This document shows positions 1-8,555 of a stretch of DNA of 64,000 nt, piece by piece. This stretch comes from JAICSD01 sp963836665. GTDB lineage: Bacteria; Acidobacteriota; Vicinamibacteria; Vicinamibacterales; 2-12-FULL-66-21. The notes under the pieces are model-generated. The model saw nothing but the letters and a program-made list of their open reading frames with translations. It searched no databases and was not told where the DNA came from. Positions within the stretch are counted from its first letter, which is position 1; each line of letters opens with the position of its first letter. Location: contig CAWIKL010000001.1 in assembly GCA_963836665.1 (NCBI GenBank), forward strand, positions 3,534,001 through 3,598,000, given 5' to 3'. The translations under genes were made by a program, and so were the position numbers.

Positions 1-141
1 CATGCTGGTCACTCAGGACGCGATAGAGATCCGGGCTGATGACGTGACGACACGCGCGCGCCGAACGAACCGCGTCAAGGGAGGCGTCGTACGGATCAAT
101 TGACGCGAGTGTCAAGCCATCAGAACCTCGCCACGGATCCA

Positions 142-398
142 GATGAAGGCCACCCGTGCCCGGACCCGGCGAAACTCGAAGGTTGGTGGCAGGTCAACCA
201 GAGCGCTTTCAGAAAGGCACTCGCTACTTCATGGGCCAGCCCGTCACAAAGGAACACTCCATCAATGTCCTGAAGACGGGCTATCAGCGCCAGCGCATTC
301 TCGCCGCCCACTACCTCTGCCTGCTCGAGCCCGGCACCCCGTTGTTCAACACCAGCGCGCCGGCCTGGCGGCAACAACGCTTGCTCGCCGGGATGTAA
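142..398 (+). pseudogene. TIGR02270-like (type VI secretion associated) C-terminal remnant
   Basis: The last ~85 codons read as the C-terminal block I associate with the TIGR02270 family: an acidic, Pro-rich stretch (PCPDPAKLEGWW), then GQPVTKEH, a TGYQRQR motif, PGTPLF and a terminal WRQQRLL. Two frames must be joined: residues up to about position 212 lie in frame 1 and the rest in frame 3, so one base appears to be missing in the A-run near 215-220. Upstream, frame 1 has stops at 37-42 and no start, so the N-terminal bulk is absent. The family is usually found in type VI secretion loci, which fits the amidase-like genes that follow. Family assignment is from memory of the motif pattern. 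Confidence 0.5.
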
Positions 399-409
399 AC
401 GCCGTCGCG

Positions 410-559
410 ATGGCCGCCAAATACATCCTCGCCGCCATCGCGCTGATCCTCGTGATTGCCGCCGCCAGTCGCGGTTTCACCGGTGCGCAGGCCCGCACCT
501 GGCTGCTGGTCGCGGGCATCTTTACGGCCGTCAGCACCTGGCTATTCACCCGCGGTTGA
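410..559 (+). CDS. small two-helix membrane protein (49 aa)
   Basis: A 49-residue ORF begins with ATG 12 bp after the stop of the preceding remnant. It holds two hydrophobic segments, residues 4-20 (YILAAIALILVIAA) and 30-46 (TWLLVAGIFTAVSTWL), separated by a short polar turn, so it is probably a small inner membrane protein. I do not recognise the family and see no catalytic residues. It is unusually short, and the start has only a weak ribosome binding site, so expression is uncertain. The next gene has its own promoter-like sequence. Confidence 0.45.
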   Translation: MAAKYILAAIALILVIAAASRGFTGAQARTWLLVAGIFTAVSTWLFTRG

Positions 560-568
560 CCGCCCATT

Positions 569-598
569 TTGCGTAAGATTGGGCCCACGCGCTATAAC
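569..598 (+). promoter_or_regulatory. sigma70-like promoter for the amidase-like gene
   Basis: TTGCGT at 569-574 and TATAAC at 593-598 are separated by 18 bp, 42 bp before the ATG at 640. No other good promoter is seen between the small membrane protein and the amidase-like pair. Confidence 0.4.
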
Positions 599-639
599 GT
601 ATCCTCCTGGTAAGACCCGCATCCTCGGGACAGACACGG

Positions 640-1101
640 ATGATCACGCAGCACCAGCTGACCAGCTACCTCGGCAAGTCGATTGCCGACATCTGTCAGA
701 ACGGGTACGTCAGTTCCGCCGACAACCACTGCGCCCACTTCGTCGCCCACGTCCTCGGCTACCAGTTCGGCGTCACCTGCCAGATGATGGGAAACGGTAA
801 AGGGCCGGGCGCCACGCTGCGTGTCCAGGAACTGTTCCCGAAGTGCCCCAAGGTCGGCGCCTGGTCGCTGCGGCCGGCATCTGTCGCGACGTGCCTCGTC
901 TTCATCACCCGCGCCGCCAACGTCAACCTATCGGCTAAGACGATGGCCAACGTCCCGCGCAAGCATGTCGGCATCTTCGCGAGCGGCTTCGTCTGGCATT
1001 ACTCCAACAGCCAGCAGAAGGTCGTCAAGCAGACGCCGGCACAGTTCGCGCAGCATTACTCGTCGCCCGACAACGCGCTGTTCTTTGGAACGCTACCGTG
1101 A
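640..1101 (+). CDS. small Cys/His amidase-like protein, candidate secreted effector
   Basis: A 153-residue protein with no signal peptide. A Cys-His arrangement typical of NlpC/P60-like peptidases can be seen: NHCAHFVAHVLGY (Cys near residue 31 at the start of a helix) and a later His in KHVGIFASGF, followed by HYSNSQQKV. Such small Cys/His amidases cleave peptidoglycan peptides, and some are type VI effectors (Tae families). It overlaps the next ORF by 4 bp (GTGA), implying translational coupling with an exported partner, the usual layout of an amidase effector and periplasmic immunity protein. Fold and role are inferred; there is no direct evidence of secretion. Confidence 0.5.
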   Translation: MITQHQLTSYLGKSIADICQNGYVSSADNHCAHFVAHVLGYQFGVTCQMMGNGKGPGATLRVQELFPKCPKVGAWSLRPASVATCLVFITRAANVNLSAKTMANVPRKHVGIFASGFVWHYSNSQQKVVKQTPAQFAQHYSSPDNALFFGTLP

Positions 1102-1583
1102 AGGCGGGCTGGCTGGCGGCGGCGCTGGTCGCGATCGCGGCCTGCGCAGGCGGCACTGCCGCACAGACCTCGCAGCCCGCCGCCGCTGGGTCACGGCCAT
1201 CGGAATCACCGCCGCCAGCCGTCCACGTCGCGCACCAGCCGCCAACCGCGAAAGATGTCATCGCCGCGGCCATCGCGAGCGGAAGCCTGCCGCTCAGCAT
1301 CTCCCCCACCTGCGCGAACGCCGGCACCGAGCGGTCCGATTCCACGGTCGCCCGTTATCTCGCCGGCTTTCTCGCAGAGCTCTCGTCGCCCGCAAAGAAG
1401 AACTGGATCGAAACCAAGATCGAACCCGGACGATCGCGCGCCGGCGAGGCGGTCTCGATCTGCACGCTGACGCTGAGGCACGAGGACGGTGACGATCGAT
1501 GGGGATGGGGCGTGCGGTTTCAGGTGCGATCGAGCGACGGATTGGTGCTCAACGATACCTTCTCCTGCGTGGGAGCAGGCTGA
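1098..1583 (+). CDS. exported protein, possible immunity partner of the upstream amidase-like protein
   Basis: 161 residues starting at a GTG that overlaps the upstream stop. Residues 1-22 (MKAGWLAAALVAIAACAGG) form a signal peptide; the LAxAC context could also be a lipobox-like site. A Pro/Ser-rich linker (to about residue 50) leads to a compact domain with conserved-looking Cys residues (SPTCANAG, SICTLTL, FSCVGAG), suggesting disulfides in the periplasm. I do not recognise the family. Its coupling to a cytosolic amidase-like gene makes an immunity role plausible, but that is inference from gene order. Confidence 0.5.
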   Translation: MKAGWLAAALVAIAACAGGTAAQTSQPAAAGSRPSESPPPAVHVAHQPPTAKDVIAAAIASGSLPLSISPTCANAGTERSDSTVARYLAGFLAELSSPAKKNWIETKIEPGRSRAGEAVSICTLTLRHEDGDDRWGWGVRFQVRSSDGLVLNDTFSCVGAG

Positions 1584-1624
1584 GACTCGTCGGAGCGGAA
1601 GCAGCGAACGCAAGGGATTGACAT

Positions 1625-2254
1625 ATGGGTAACGGACAGATCCCCGGATCGACCGACGGAACGACAGGCACGATCGTGATAGACGACGGCACGTCGGCGC
1701 GCACCGAATCGCCCGACCCGAGCCCCGTCGGTCTCGACGCGCCGAGCGGCGGCGGTCACACGACCGCCGATGTCGGCGTCCGCGTGCTCGGCTACGCGCG
1801 GCGCCAGCGCGGCAGCCGCGTCGGCAACGGCGAGTGCTTCACGCTGGCCGACCGCGCGCTCTCAGGCGCAGGTGCGCGCAGCGCCAGCGACTTCGGAACC
1901 GTCAGCCCGAACGCTGATTATGTCTGGGGAACATCGGTTTCCCTCACCGACCTGCAGCCGGGCGACGTCATCCAGTTTCGCGACTACCGCTTCGACCGTG
2001 ACGTCGAGACGAACAACCCGGACGGATCCGGTTCGAGCAACAGCGACTCTCAAGAGCGCCCGCATCACACGGCCATCGTCGAAACGGTTGATGGCGACGG
2101 CGCCGTGACAGTGCTCGAGCAGAACGCGCCGCAGGGGTCGGCGGTGCGCCGCACGCAGCTTTTCTTCAGCGGCAGGAGCGCGACGTCGGGCCACACCACG
2201 ACGACGATTCGCGTGCAGGGAACGTTCTGGTTCTACCGGCCGCAGGCGCGCTGA
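1625..2254 (+). CDS. CHAP/NlpC-like amidase-fold protein (209 aa)
   Basis: After a ~50-residue low-complexity Thr/Gly/Asp-rich N-terminus, a Cys/His domain is visible: GNGECFTLADRAL supplies the nucleophile Cys, LQPGDVIQFRDYRF is the characteristic strand after it, HHTAIVETVDGDGAVTVLEQN carries the catalytic His and Asn, and GTFWFYRP closes the domain. This order matches BPSL0067/CHAP-like peptidoglycan amidases. There is no signal peptide. It lies 41 bp after the amidase-like/exported pair and before a terminator, so it probably belongs to the same unit. A second amidase-fold protein in one short cluster next to a type VI-associated remnant supports an effector role, which is inferred. Confidence 0.55.
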   Translation: MGNGQIPGSTDGTTGTIVIDDGTSARTESPDPSPVGLDAPSGGGHTTADVGVRVLGYARRQRGSRVGNGECFTLADRALSGAGARSASDFGTVSPNADYVWGTSVSLTDLQPGDVIQFRDYRFDRDVETNNPDGSGSSNSDSQERPHHTAIVETVDGDGAVTVLEQNAPQGSAVRRTQLFFSGRSATSGHTTTTIRVQGTFWFYRPQAR

Positions 2255-2267
2255 GTGGCACGGGGAG

Positions 2268-2295
2268 TCCGAGGGGCAAGGCCCTCGGATATTTA
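2268..2295. terminator. bidirectional rho-independent terminator
   Basis: Perfect 8-bp stem TCCGAGGG / CCCTCGGA with a 6-nt loop (2268-2289), followed by TATTTA. It lies between two convergent genes ending at 2254 and 2293. Confidence 0.7.
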
Positions 2296-3063
2296 AAGCA
2301 AATTAGGTGCGTGCTGACGCGCGAGATCGAGCAGGCGCGTCTTCAAAGGATCGCCGAGCTTCAGGAGATCCTCCACCTGAATCACTTCCTCGAAGGCGTC
2401 CATCCCTGTCAGATCGGCGGTCTCGATAATCACCTCGTCAGCCGGCCTCGTCGTCGAGATCGGGATGCCGATGCGCGTGATCGGAAGCGGGCCGGAATCG
2501 GGCAGTGTGATCGTCGTGATCGGAAAGTGCAGCGCGTCGAAGACGTTGAGGAGCCCGGGCGAATTCGTCGTCACGACGTGCATCAGCAGATAGCTGAGGA
2601 CGAAATGCGTGAGGTCGTCGCCGCTGCGCAGCTTGGCCTTGAGCAGGTCGGGTAGCCGCGTCGGCGCAAACCCGGAGTAGGTCAGCGTCCAGGTCAGCGG
2701 CGAACGCACCATGATGGTGCGCGTGTCGGATCCCGACTGGATGACGTAGGCGGATTCGACGGGGCTGATCTCGAGGCCGCTTCCCCCCAGACGGATCGGG
2801 GACGGCAACTCGCGAGGCAGATTGTACGGCTTGGTCGCGGCGACGGAATCGTAGAACGCCTGCAGCTCCTTGTAGGCTTTCTCGGAGCGCCGCGTCGCTT
2901 CCTTGGTGCCGTCCTCGACGTAGTCACCGAGGATCATCTTCGGTCGAAGCAGCGGCGCCAGCGTCGCGAGATGCTCCGTCATCTGCGCGCGGACGACCTC
3001 GGCGATCGCGCGCGTCAGCTTCCTCAGCACCAGCAGCGACTGCGTGCTGTCGCGTCCGTCCAT
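2293..3063 (-). CDS. conserved hypothetical protein (256 aa)
   Basis: A soluble-looking protein with no signal peptide or membrane helix. The N-terminal ~90 residues are mainly helical and charged; the middle is beta-rich (GLEISPVESAYVIQSG, MVRSPLTWTLTYSGF) and the C-terminus ends in helices. It starts at an ATG preceded by a purine-rich GGGAG. I do not recognise the family and see no catalytic signature. It is convergent with the amidase-like cluster and shares its terminator. Coding is supported by length, GC-rich third positions and the terminator at its end. Confidence 0.6.
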   Translation of the reverse strand: MDGRDSTQSLLVLRKLTRAIAEVVRAQMTEHLATLAPLLRPKMILGDYVEDGTKEATRRSEKAYKELQAFYDSVAATKPYNLPRELPSPIRLGGSGLEISPVESAYVIQSGSDTRTIMVRSPLTWTLTYSGFAPTRLPDLLKAKLRSGDDLTHFVLSYLLMHVVTTNSPGLLNVFDALHFPITTITLPDSGPLPITRIGIPISTTRPADEVIIETADLTGMDAFEEVIQVEDLLKLGDPLKTRLLDLARQHAPNLL

Positions 3064-3256
3064 CTGAGACGACTCCCTTCCGAGCGTCGGCTCAGCATGC
3101 GCGCGAGCCGCCTGGCGACCGGCTCAGATTAGCGGCCCCTCCAGGGGTTGTCAAACCACCCGCCGAGGGGAGCATGGCAAAACCCCTGCGTTTTCGCCCG
3201 TTTTTGCCGGGATTCCGCGCGGCGCGCGGTCGCGCTACCATAGGCGGCGCGAGACC

Positions 3257-5043
3257 ATGGCTGACCCCTCAGGTTTTGGCGCCGACGCGGCATACGAACG
3301 TGCAGTCGCGGCATACGAGCAGAAGTCCTTCGACGTCGCGCGACGGTGGGTGCTCGAGGCCCTGGCGCAGAATCCGCAGCACGCCCAGGCGCGTGCCCTG
3401 CTCGGCCGTCTCGACTCCGTCCGCCGTCCTCCCAGCCCCTACACACCGGCTGCGGCGCGGCCTCAGTCGTCGGGCCATGCGGGCCCCGAGATCGTCTCCA
3501 CCGATCCGACGGTCCTGATCAATCACGCGAGCCGGATGCCGTCGGCGGAACCGATCGAACCAACAGTGCTCGTGCGGCGCGACGCGGGGCCGCCGGCCAG
3601 GCCGGCGAGCGATCCGTTTTCCCGGCCGCGTCCAGCGGTTCCCGACACGCCCGCGCCTGAACCGACGATGATCGCCAGCGCGCCCCGCGCTGCGGCGGCA
3701 CAGCCGGCGCCGCCGCCAAGAAGCCAGACGGCGAAGCGCGGCGGTTTCCTGGAGTTGTTCGGCCTGGGGAAGGGACCGGCGGCTGCGCCGCGGCGTCCCG
3801 CCGCGACGGGAACGCGCGGCGGTGGTCTGACGCCTGGCATGCGCGGCGCGGCCCTGGCGATCGGCGCCGTGGTGATCGCCGGGTTGTTGTTATGGGCCGC
3901 GATCGTGATGGTGCGATCGTTGTGGCCGGCCGGGCAGCTTCTCACGATCACGACGCCCACCGGTGGAACGATCGTCGGTCCCGGCATCAAGTGCGGCAGC
4001 AACGGCAGCGACTGCTCCATGACGCGGCCCACCGGGGACGTCGTGCAGCTCGAGCCGCGGGCCGATAACGGCTACCTGTTCAGCGGATTCACCGGCGACT
4101 GCGCGCCGACGACCGGACGCATCCTGATGAGCGAGCCGCGCAAGTGCGGCGCGAAGTTCGACCAAATCGCAGTGCCGGCGGCGGCGACGACCTTCGCGCT
4201 GACGGTGCTCAAACCGGTCGGCGGCACGATCGCGGGCGACGACGTGCTCTGCGGCTCGCTCGACAACGCCTGCTCGGCGAACGTGCCGAGCGGCGCGAAG
4301 GTGACGATGCACATTCAGGCCGACACCAACTTCACCTTGCAGAGCTGGACGGACGACTGCGCGCCGAACGGCGAGATGACGATGAACGGGCCCAAGACGT
4401 GCGGCGCTACGTTCATGCAGACGTCGACCACCGTCGCCAATAACCCCGATGCCGGACGCATACGTCCGCCGGTCCACGTGTCCAAGCCTCCGGCACCCAC
4501 TCCCGCCGACACAGCGACGACGAAACCCGCGGGAACTGACGCCGCCACAGGCAGTCCGGCCGTGCCTGCGGCGCCGCCGACGCCAACGAATCCCGGCGGA
4601 GTGCAGAGTCCGCCGGCAGGGGGAACACGGGCGGCCCCTCCCGGGCCGGTCACCGAGGCGGTCAGCGAAGAACAGCATGCCAAGGACGAGATCGACCGGC
4701 TCGTGAGGAGGTACTGCTCGGAATTCGAGACGCTGAAGACCGACGGGCTGAAAGAGATCTTTCCGCTCGCTCCCATCGCGAGGTTCAAGGGACTGTTCCA
4801 TGACAATACAAGTCGCTGAAGTGCACGATCACCTCGAAGCCGGAATACGACCGCCCTCCCGATTCGAACCCGACCGGCTCGTCCGGCGCGCAGCTGAAAT
4901 TCGGGATGAAGCACGAGATCCAGATGCGAAGCGGCGGCGCACCGCTGATCCAGGAGACGATCGTGACGATGGTCGTGTCGCGCTCGAATTTCAGAACGCC
5001 CTGGCTGATCGATCGCGCGATCTCGGAATCGAAGCCGAAATAG
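3257..5043 (+). CDS. TPR / membrane-anchored protein with two InlB-type B-repeats and NTF2-like tail (frameshifted)
   Basis: Frame one runs from ATG 3257: a TPR-like helical pair (residues 9-50), a Pro/Ala-rich linker, a membrane helix (about 195-220) and two Cys-containing beta repeats (about 227-300 and 312-388), each with GGTI..., ...CGS and a closing CGAxF; these match divergent InlB B-repeats. A Pro/Thr linker leads to a helical C-terminal segment. The frame then stops at 4817, but frame 4807-5043 continues it perfectly (YKSLKCTITSKPEYDRP to WLIDRAISESKPK), giving an NTF2-like end. One base is missing near 4803-4806. The protein would be anchored with its repeats outside the cytosol. Joined length is about 595 aa. 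Confidence 0.7.
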
Positions 5044-5047
5044 CGGC

Positions 5048-6796
5048 TTGAACACTTCCGACACCACGGGGCGCCACGCGGACGGATCTTCGCGACCGTG
5101 GTACGGCGGCTGGACCGCCGTCTCTGTCGCATGGCTCGGCGGGCTGGCGCTCTTCGCGGCCTGGTTGCGCATGACGCCGGAAGCGGCACTCCGCGAAGAG
5201 CTCAAGCCGCTGCAGTTCTGGTCGCTGAATGCCTGCGTGGTTGCCGCAGCGGCGATCGCCGTGCGCACGACAGGCGCAAGGCACATCGCCTCGCTGAAAC
5301 GGCACGGCTGGCGCCTGGCGGTCGTCGCCGCGGTCGCCCTCGGACTGGTGCTCACCGCCCCGCCGCGCACGAACCGCATCTTCTACGACGAACAGATCTA
5401 CCAGAGCGTCGGACAGAACCTCTCGGACCTGCGGCTCGCGCAAGTGTGCGGCGACGGCAGCATCGACAATGGCCGGCTGCACTGCGCGCGCGGCGAATAC
5501 AACAAGCAGCCCTACGCCTACCCGCATCTGCTCGCGATCGCCTACAGCTTGTTCGGCGTTCACACATGGGTCGCGTTTGCCGTCAACGCAGCGGTCATGC
5601 CGGCAACGGCATGCGCGGTCTATCTGCTGGTCATCGCGCTCTTCAGCGACCGCTCGGCGGCGTTGGTCGCTGGCCTGTTGATCGCGTCGATGCCGGAGCA
5701 GCTGATGTGGTCGGCCACCGCGGCGGTGGAACCTTCGGCCTCGCTCGCCGCGATCGTCGCGACGATCTGTGCGGCACGCTACGCGCGGCTGGGAGGCACG
5801 GCGCGGTTGGCGGCGCTCACGGTAAGCGCCGCCTACGCGATTCAGTTTCGACCGGAATCGATCCTGATCCTCCCGGTGCTCGCCGGGATCGCCGCGCCAC
5901 GCGCCGCCGGCGATCTCGAACGGCCGCAGGCATGGTGGTGCGCGGTTCTCCTGCTCCTGCTGTGCGCGGTTCCCGCTGCACATCTTTTCGCGGTTCGGCA
6001 CGCCGGCTGGGGCACGAATGCAGCGCGGTTCTCGGTTGGATTCATGCCCGCGAACCTCCACGTCAACGGCTGGTTCTATCTGCGCGACCCGCGCTTTCCC
6101 TGGGCCGACACCCTGCTCGCGTTGTGCGGACTGTGGAGTATCGGCCGCTGGCGTGAGCAGTGGGCGGTCGCGGCGTATTTCCTGGTCTTCTTCGTCGTCG
6201 ATCTGGCGTTCTATGCGGGGAGCTACAACTATGGCGCCGATGTCCGCTATGCCCTGATGACCTTTCCGCCGATCGCCGCGCTCGCCGGCCTGGGTGCCGC
6301 GCGCCTCGGCCGGGTCCTCATGAAGGCGGGTTGGTCAGTCGCATTCGAAGCTGCGGCGGGGGTTCTCATTGCGATCCAGGTATTTTGGTACTTGCCCTTA
6401 GTCCGAGCGATGCCCGAAGAAGCCTGGGCCGCACGCCTTGACGTCCGATTCGCCGAGGCCGCCGCCCAGCGGCTGCCGGCTGGGTCGTATGTTCTCACGC
6501 AGAATCCTGGCATGTTCCATCTGTGGGGCGTGAACGCCGGCCAGATGGGGCTGGCGGTCGCCGAGCCCGGATTTACGCGCGAAATCGCGCCTCGAGCGAG
6601 CGGCGGCCTCTACATCCACTGGAATTTCTGGTGCGGCGTCGACGATCCACTGCAACCGGAGGTATGCCGCCGCGCGATGATGCTGGGGCGAACCACGCTA
6701 ATTGACGAATATCGGGAAAGAGATCAGCGCTTCGCGCTCTATAAGCTAGACGCCGGTGATCCCAAACCGCGGCCGGTTACGAGTACTAAGCCTTGA
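5048..6796 (+). CDS. GT39/ArnT-like membrane glycosyltransferase
   Basis: 582 residues from a TTG start 4 bp after the preceding stop. About eleven to twelve hydrophobic helices and an acidic loop motif after the second helix (RIFYDEQIYQ, Asp-Glu near residues 114-115) mark a GT-C fold enzyme of the PMT/ArnT (GT39) type, which moves a sugar from a polyprenyl-phosphate donor to a protein or lipid on the outer face of the inner membrane. The C-terminal ~130 residues form the periplasmic domain. The acceptor is unknown. Neighbouring exported proteins and a second GT39 gene at 8556 suggest an envelope-glycosylation locus, by inference. Confidence 0.7.
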   Translation: MNTSDTTGRHADGSSRPWYGGWTAVSVAWLGGLALFAAWLRMTPEAALREELKPLQFWSLNACVVAAAAIAVRTTGARHIASLKRHGWRLAVVAAVALGLVLTAPPRTNRIFYDEQIYQSVGQNLSDLRLAQVCGDGSIDNGRLHCARGEYNKQPYAYPHLLAIAYSLFGVHTWVAFAVNAAVMPATACAVYLLVIALFSDRSAALVAGLLIASMPEQLMWSATAAVEPSASLAAIVATICAARYARLGGTARLAALTVSAAYAIQFRPESILILPVLAGIAAPRAAGDLERPQAWWCAVLLLLLCAVPAAHLFAVRHAGWGTNAARFSVGFMPANLHVNGWFYLRDPRFPWADTLLALCGLWSIGRWREQWAVAAYFLVFFVVDLAFYAGSYNYGADVRYALMTFPPIAALAGLGAARLGRVLMKAGWSVAFEAAAGVLIAIQVFWYLPLVRAMPEEAWAARLDVRFAEAAAQRLPAGSYVLTQNPGMFHLWGVNAGQMGLAVAEPGFTREIAPRASGGLYIHWNFWCGVDDPLQPEVCRRAMMLGRTTLIDEYRERDQRFALYKLDAGDPKPRPVTSTKP

Positions 6797-6820
6797 CTTG
6801 CCTTGGCTGGGAATTATAAT
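6793..6820 (+). promoter_or_regulatory. sigma70 promoter for the beta-barrel gene
   Basis: TTGACT at 6793-6798 and a perfect TATAAT at 6815-6820 with a 16-bp spacer. It overlaps the end of the upstream glycosyltransferase and lies 34 bp before the chosen start at 6855. Confidence 0.7.
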
Positions 6821-6854
6821 CCGCGTGCTCTGCATCTCATGCGGAAGGCCTCGG

Positions 6855-8078
6855 ATGACGATAAGAATCAGCATGATGCGTCATGTACCTGTTGCGTTAG
6901 CGGTGCTGGCGCTGGCCACGCCCGCGTGGGCGCAGAAGGTCACCGTCGTTCCCGGCCTGACGGCCCAGCAGGTGCTGTCGCAAATGGCGAACGCGGGCAC
7001 CCCCCTGGCGGTCGGTGAAGCACTTGCGCTGACGGCAGCGGTCGAAATCGCCACGCAGCCCTCGAGCACGTCATCCGGCGGATTCATCTTCAAGCTCGAT
7101 CCCACGACCGGCCTCCAGGCCCGCACGATCACGACATTCGGGCCGATTTTCGGCGAACGCGCGCTGACCTCCGGCGAAGGCCAGATGAGCGTCGGCGCAA
7201 CGTTCCGGCAGACCACCTACGATCGCTTCGGCGATTTCGGCCTAGGCGCGCTGCCGTTCTCGTCGGTCACCGGCATCACCCCGTCGGCCACCAAGACGTC
7301 GACCGGCAACCTGACACTCAGCTCGCGCACGCTCGAAATCACCGGCGTCATCGGCGTGACCGACGACCTGGACGTCGCGGTCGTCGTCCCTCTGGTCAGC
7401 GTCAGGCTCGCGGGCAGTTCGTCCCTCCTCGACGTCAACGGCGTCAACACGCGACTGGCCGAGACCAACGGCGTGTTTCAGGGGCTCGGAGACATCACCG
7501 CGCTCGCGAAATACCGATTCATGAAGTTCAAGGGGGGCCCGCTCCCCGACCCCGGCGGCGTCGCGCTCGTCGTGGACATGCGGTTGCCGACCGGGTCGGT
7601 CGAAAACCTGCGCGGGCTGGGCGTCACGCGCACGCTGGTCTCCTTCGTCGTCTCCGGCGGCAGCGGACGCGTGCATCCGCACGGCAGCGGCGGCTTCGAA
7701 TACTGGAGCAAGAGCCTCGACATCGACGGCGCCCCCGGCACGCGCGTCTCGATCCGGCACCAGATTCAGTACACTGCGGGCATCGAAGTGGAAGCCGCCC
7801 CGAAGCTGACGATCCTCGCCGACTTTGTCGGCCAGCGAATTCTCGGCGGCGGCCAGATCGGCACGTTCAGCGGTCCGCTGGCGAGCGTCGCCAACGCCAG
7901 TTCGGTCACCTCGCTGGTGGCGACCGACCAGGGCATCAGCAAGATGCTGCTCGCCCCCGGGATGAAAGTGAATCTCAAAGGCAAGCTGGCGGTGGCGCTG
8001 AGCGCGATCATCACGCTGCAAAACAACGGCCTGCACTCGAAGGTGACGCCGTTTGCCGGCATCAACCTGACCATGTAG
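6855..8078 (+). CDS. outer membrane beta-barrel protein (transporter-like)
   Basis: About 407 residues. The ATG at 6855 is chosen because it follows the promoter at a sensible distance and gives a clean signal peptide ending in LATPAWAQ; internal ATGs 18-21 bp downstream are alternatives. The mature protein is made of alternating amphipathic strands and ends in an aromatic/hydrophobic strand (FAGINLTM), as outer membrane barrels do. The segment GLGDITALAKYRFMKF resembles the MetA-pathway/phenol-degradation transporter family (PF13557-like), also seen at 56.9 and 58.7 kb. A PKD lipoprotein follows after 2 bp, suggesting the two act together at the outer membrane. Confidence 0.65.
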   Translation: MTIRISMMRHVPVALAVLALATPAWAQKVTVVPGLTAQQVLSQMANAGTPLAVGEALALTAAVEIATQPSSTSSGGFIFKLDPTTGLQARTITTFGPIFGERALTSGEGQMSVGATFRQTTYDRFGDFGLGALPFSSVTGITPSATKTSTGNLTLSSRTLEITGVIGVTDDLDVAVVVPLVSVRLAGSSSLLDVNGVNTRLAETNGVFQGLGDITALAKYRFMKFKGGPLPDPGGVALVVDMRLPTGSVENLRGLGVTRTLVSFVVSGGSGRVHPHGSGGFEYWSKSLDIDGAPGTRVSIRHQIQYTAGIEVEAAPKLTILADFVGQRILGGGQIGTFSGPLASVANASSVTSLVATDQGISKMLLAPGMKVNLKGKLAVALSAIITLQNNGLHSKVTPFAGINLTM

Positions 8079-8080
8079 CT

Positions 8081-8506
8081 ATGCGTAAGCTGTTGCTCGC
8101 CGCACCGTTGCTCGCCGCCATCGTGCTCGGCTGTCAAAGCCAGCCGCCGGTTGGTCCGGGTAGCGTCATCATCACCGAAACGACGACGTCGACGACCACG
8201 ACGACGACGACGACGTCCACCATCCCGGTCGCAACGGTGGCGGCGTTCACGTTCTCGCCCGTCACGCCGGAAGTGAACCAGGTGGTCCGCTTCAACGCGG
8301 CCACGTCCACACCAGGCAGCGGCCGGACGATCCTCCGCTACGACTGGGATCTCGGTGACGGAGCGGTGAAGTCCGGCATCACCGTCGAGCACGACTATTC
8401 GCCGTCGGGCGTCTACCTCGTCACGCTGACGGTCACCGACGACCTGGGCAAGAAGACGATAGTCTCGCAGCCTGTCACGGTCCGGCCGGTTATTCCGACC
8501 TTGTAA
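8081..8506 (+). CDS. PKD-domain lipoprotein
   Basis: 141 residues. The N-terminus is a type II signal peptide with lipobox IVLGC (Cys about residue 18). A threonine-rich low-complexity linker (bases about 8178-8222, ACG/ACC repeats) leads to a PKD-type beta-sandwich: VRFNA, YDWDLGDG, HDYSPSGVYLVTLTVTDDLG, which are the family's signature segments. PKD domains mediate protein or polysaccharide binding on surfaces. It starts 2 bp after the beta-barrel gene, so the two are almost certainly co-transcribed, and a strong hairpin follows. Confidence 0.75.
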   Translation: MRKLLLAAPLLAAIVLGCQSQPPVGPGSVIITETTTSTTTTTTTTSTIPVATVAAFTFSPVTPEVNQVVRFNAATSTPGSGRTILRYDWDLGDGAVKSGITVEHDYSPSGVYLVTLTVTDDLGKKTIVSQPVTVRPVIPTL

Positions 8507-8508
8507 TC

Positions 8509-8546
8509 GTGGTTCCGCGCGGGCGCCGCTCGCCCGCGCGGACCAC
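8509..8546 (+). terminator. strong GC hairpin after the lipoprotein gene
   Basis: A 16-bp stem with a single bulged T and a 5-nt loop (left arm 8509-8525, right arm 8531-8546). There is no T-tract, so it may be an attenuator or RNA-stability element rather than a complete intrinsic terminator; the next gene starts 10 bp later. Confidence 0.5.
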
Positions 8547-8555
8547 TTCCAGCCC

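Noticed and set aside
1..110. Open frame on the minus strand at the left edge (ISPDLYRVLSDQ)
   Set aside because: It has no start codon of good quality and no recognised family, and a plus-strand frame is equally open; support is insufficient.
8178..8222. Tandem ACG/ACC triplets as CRISPR or microsatellite element
   Set aside because: They encode a threonine-rich linker of the PKD lipoprotein and are in frame.
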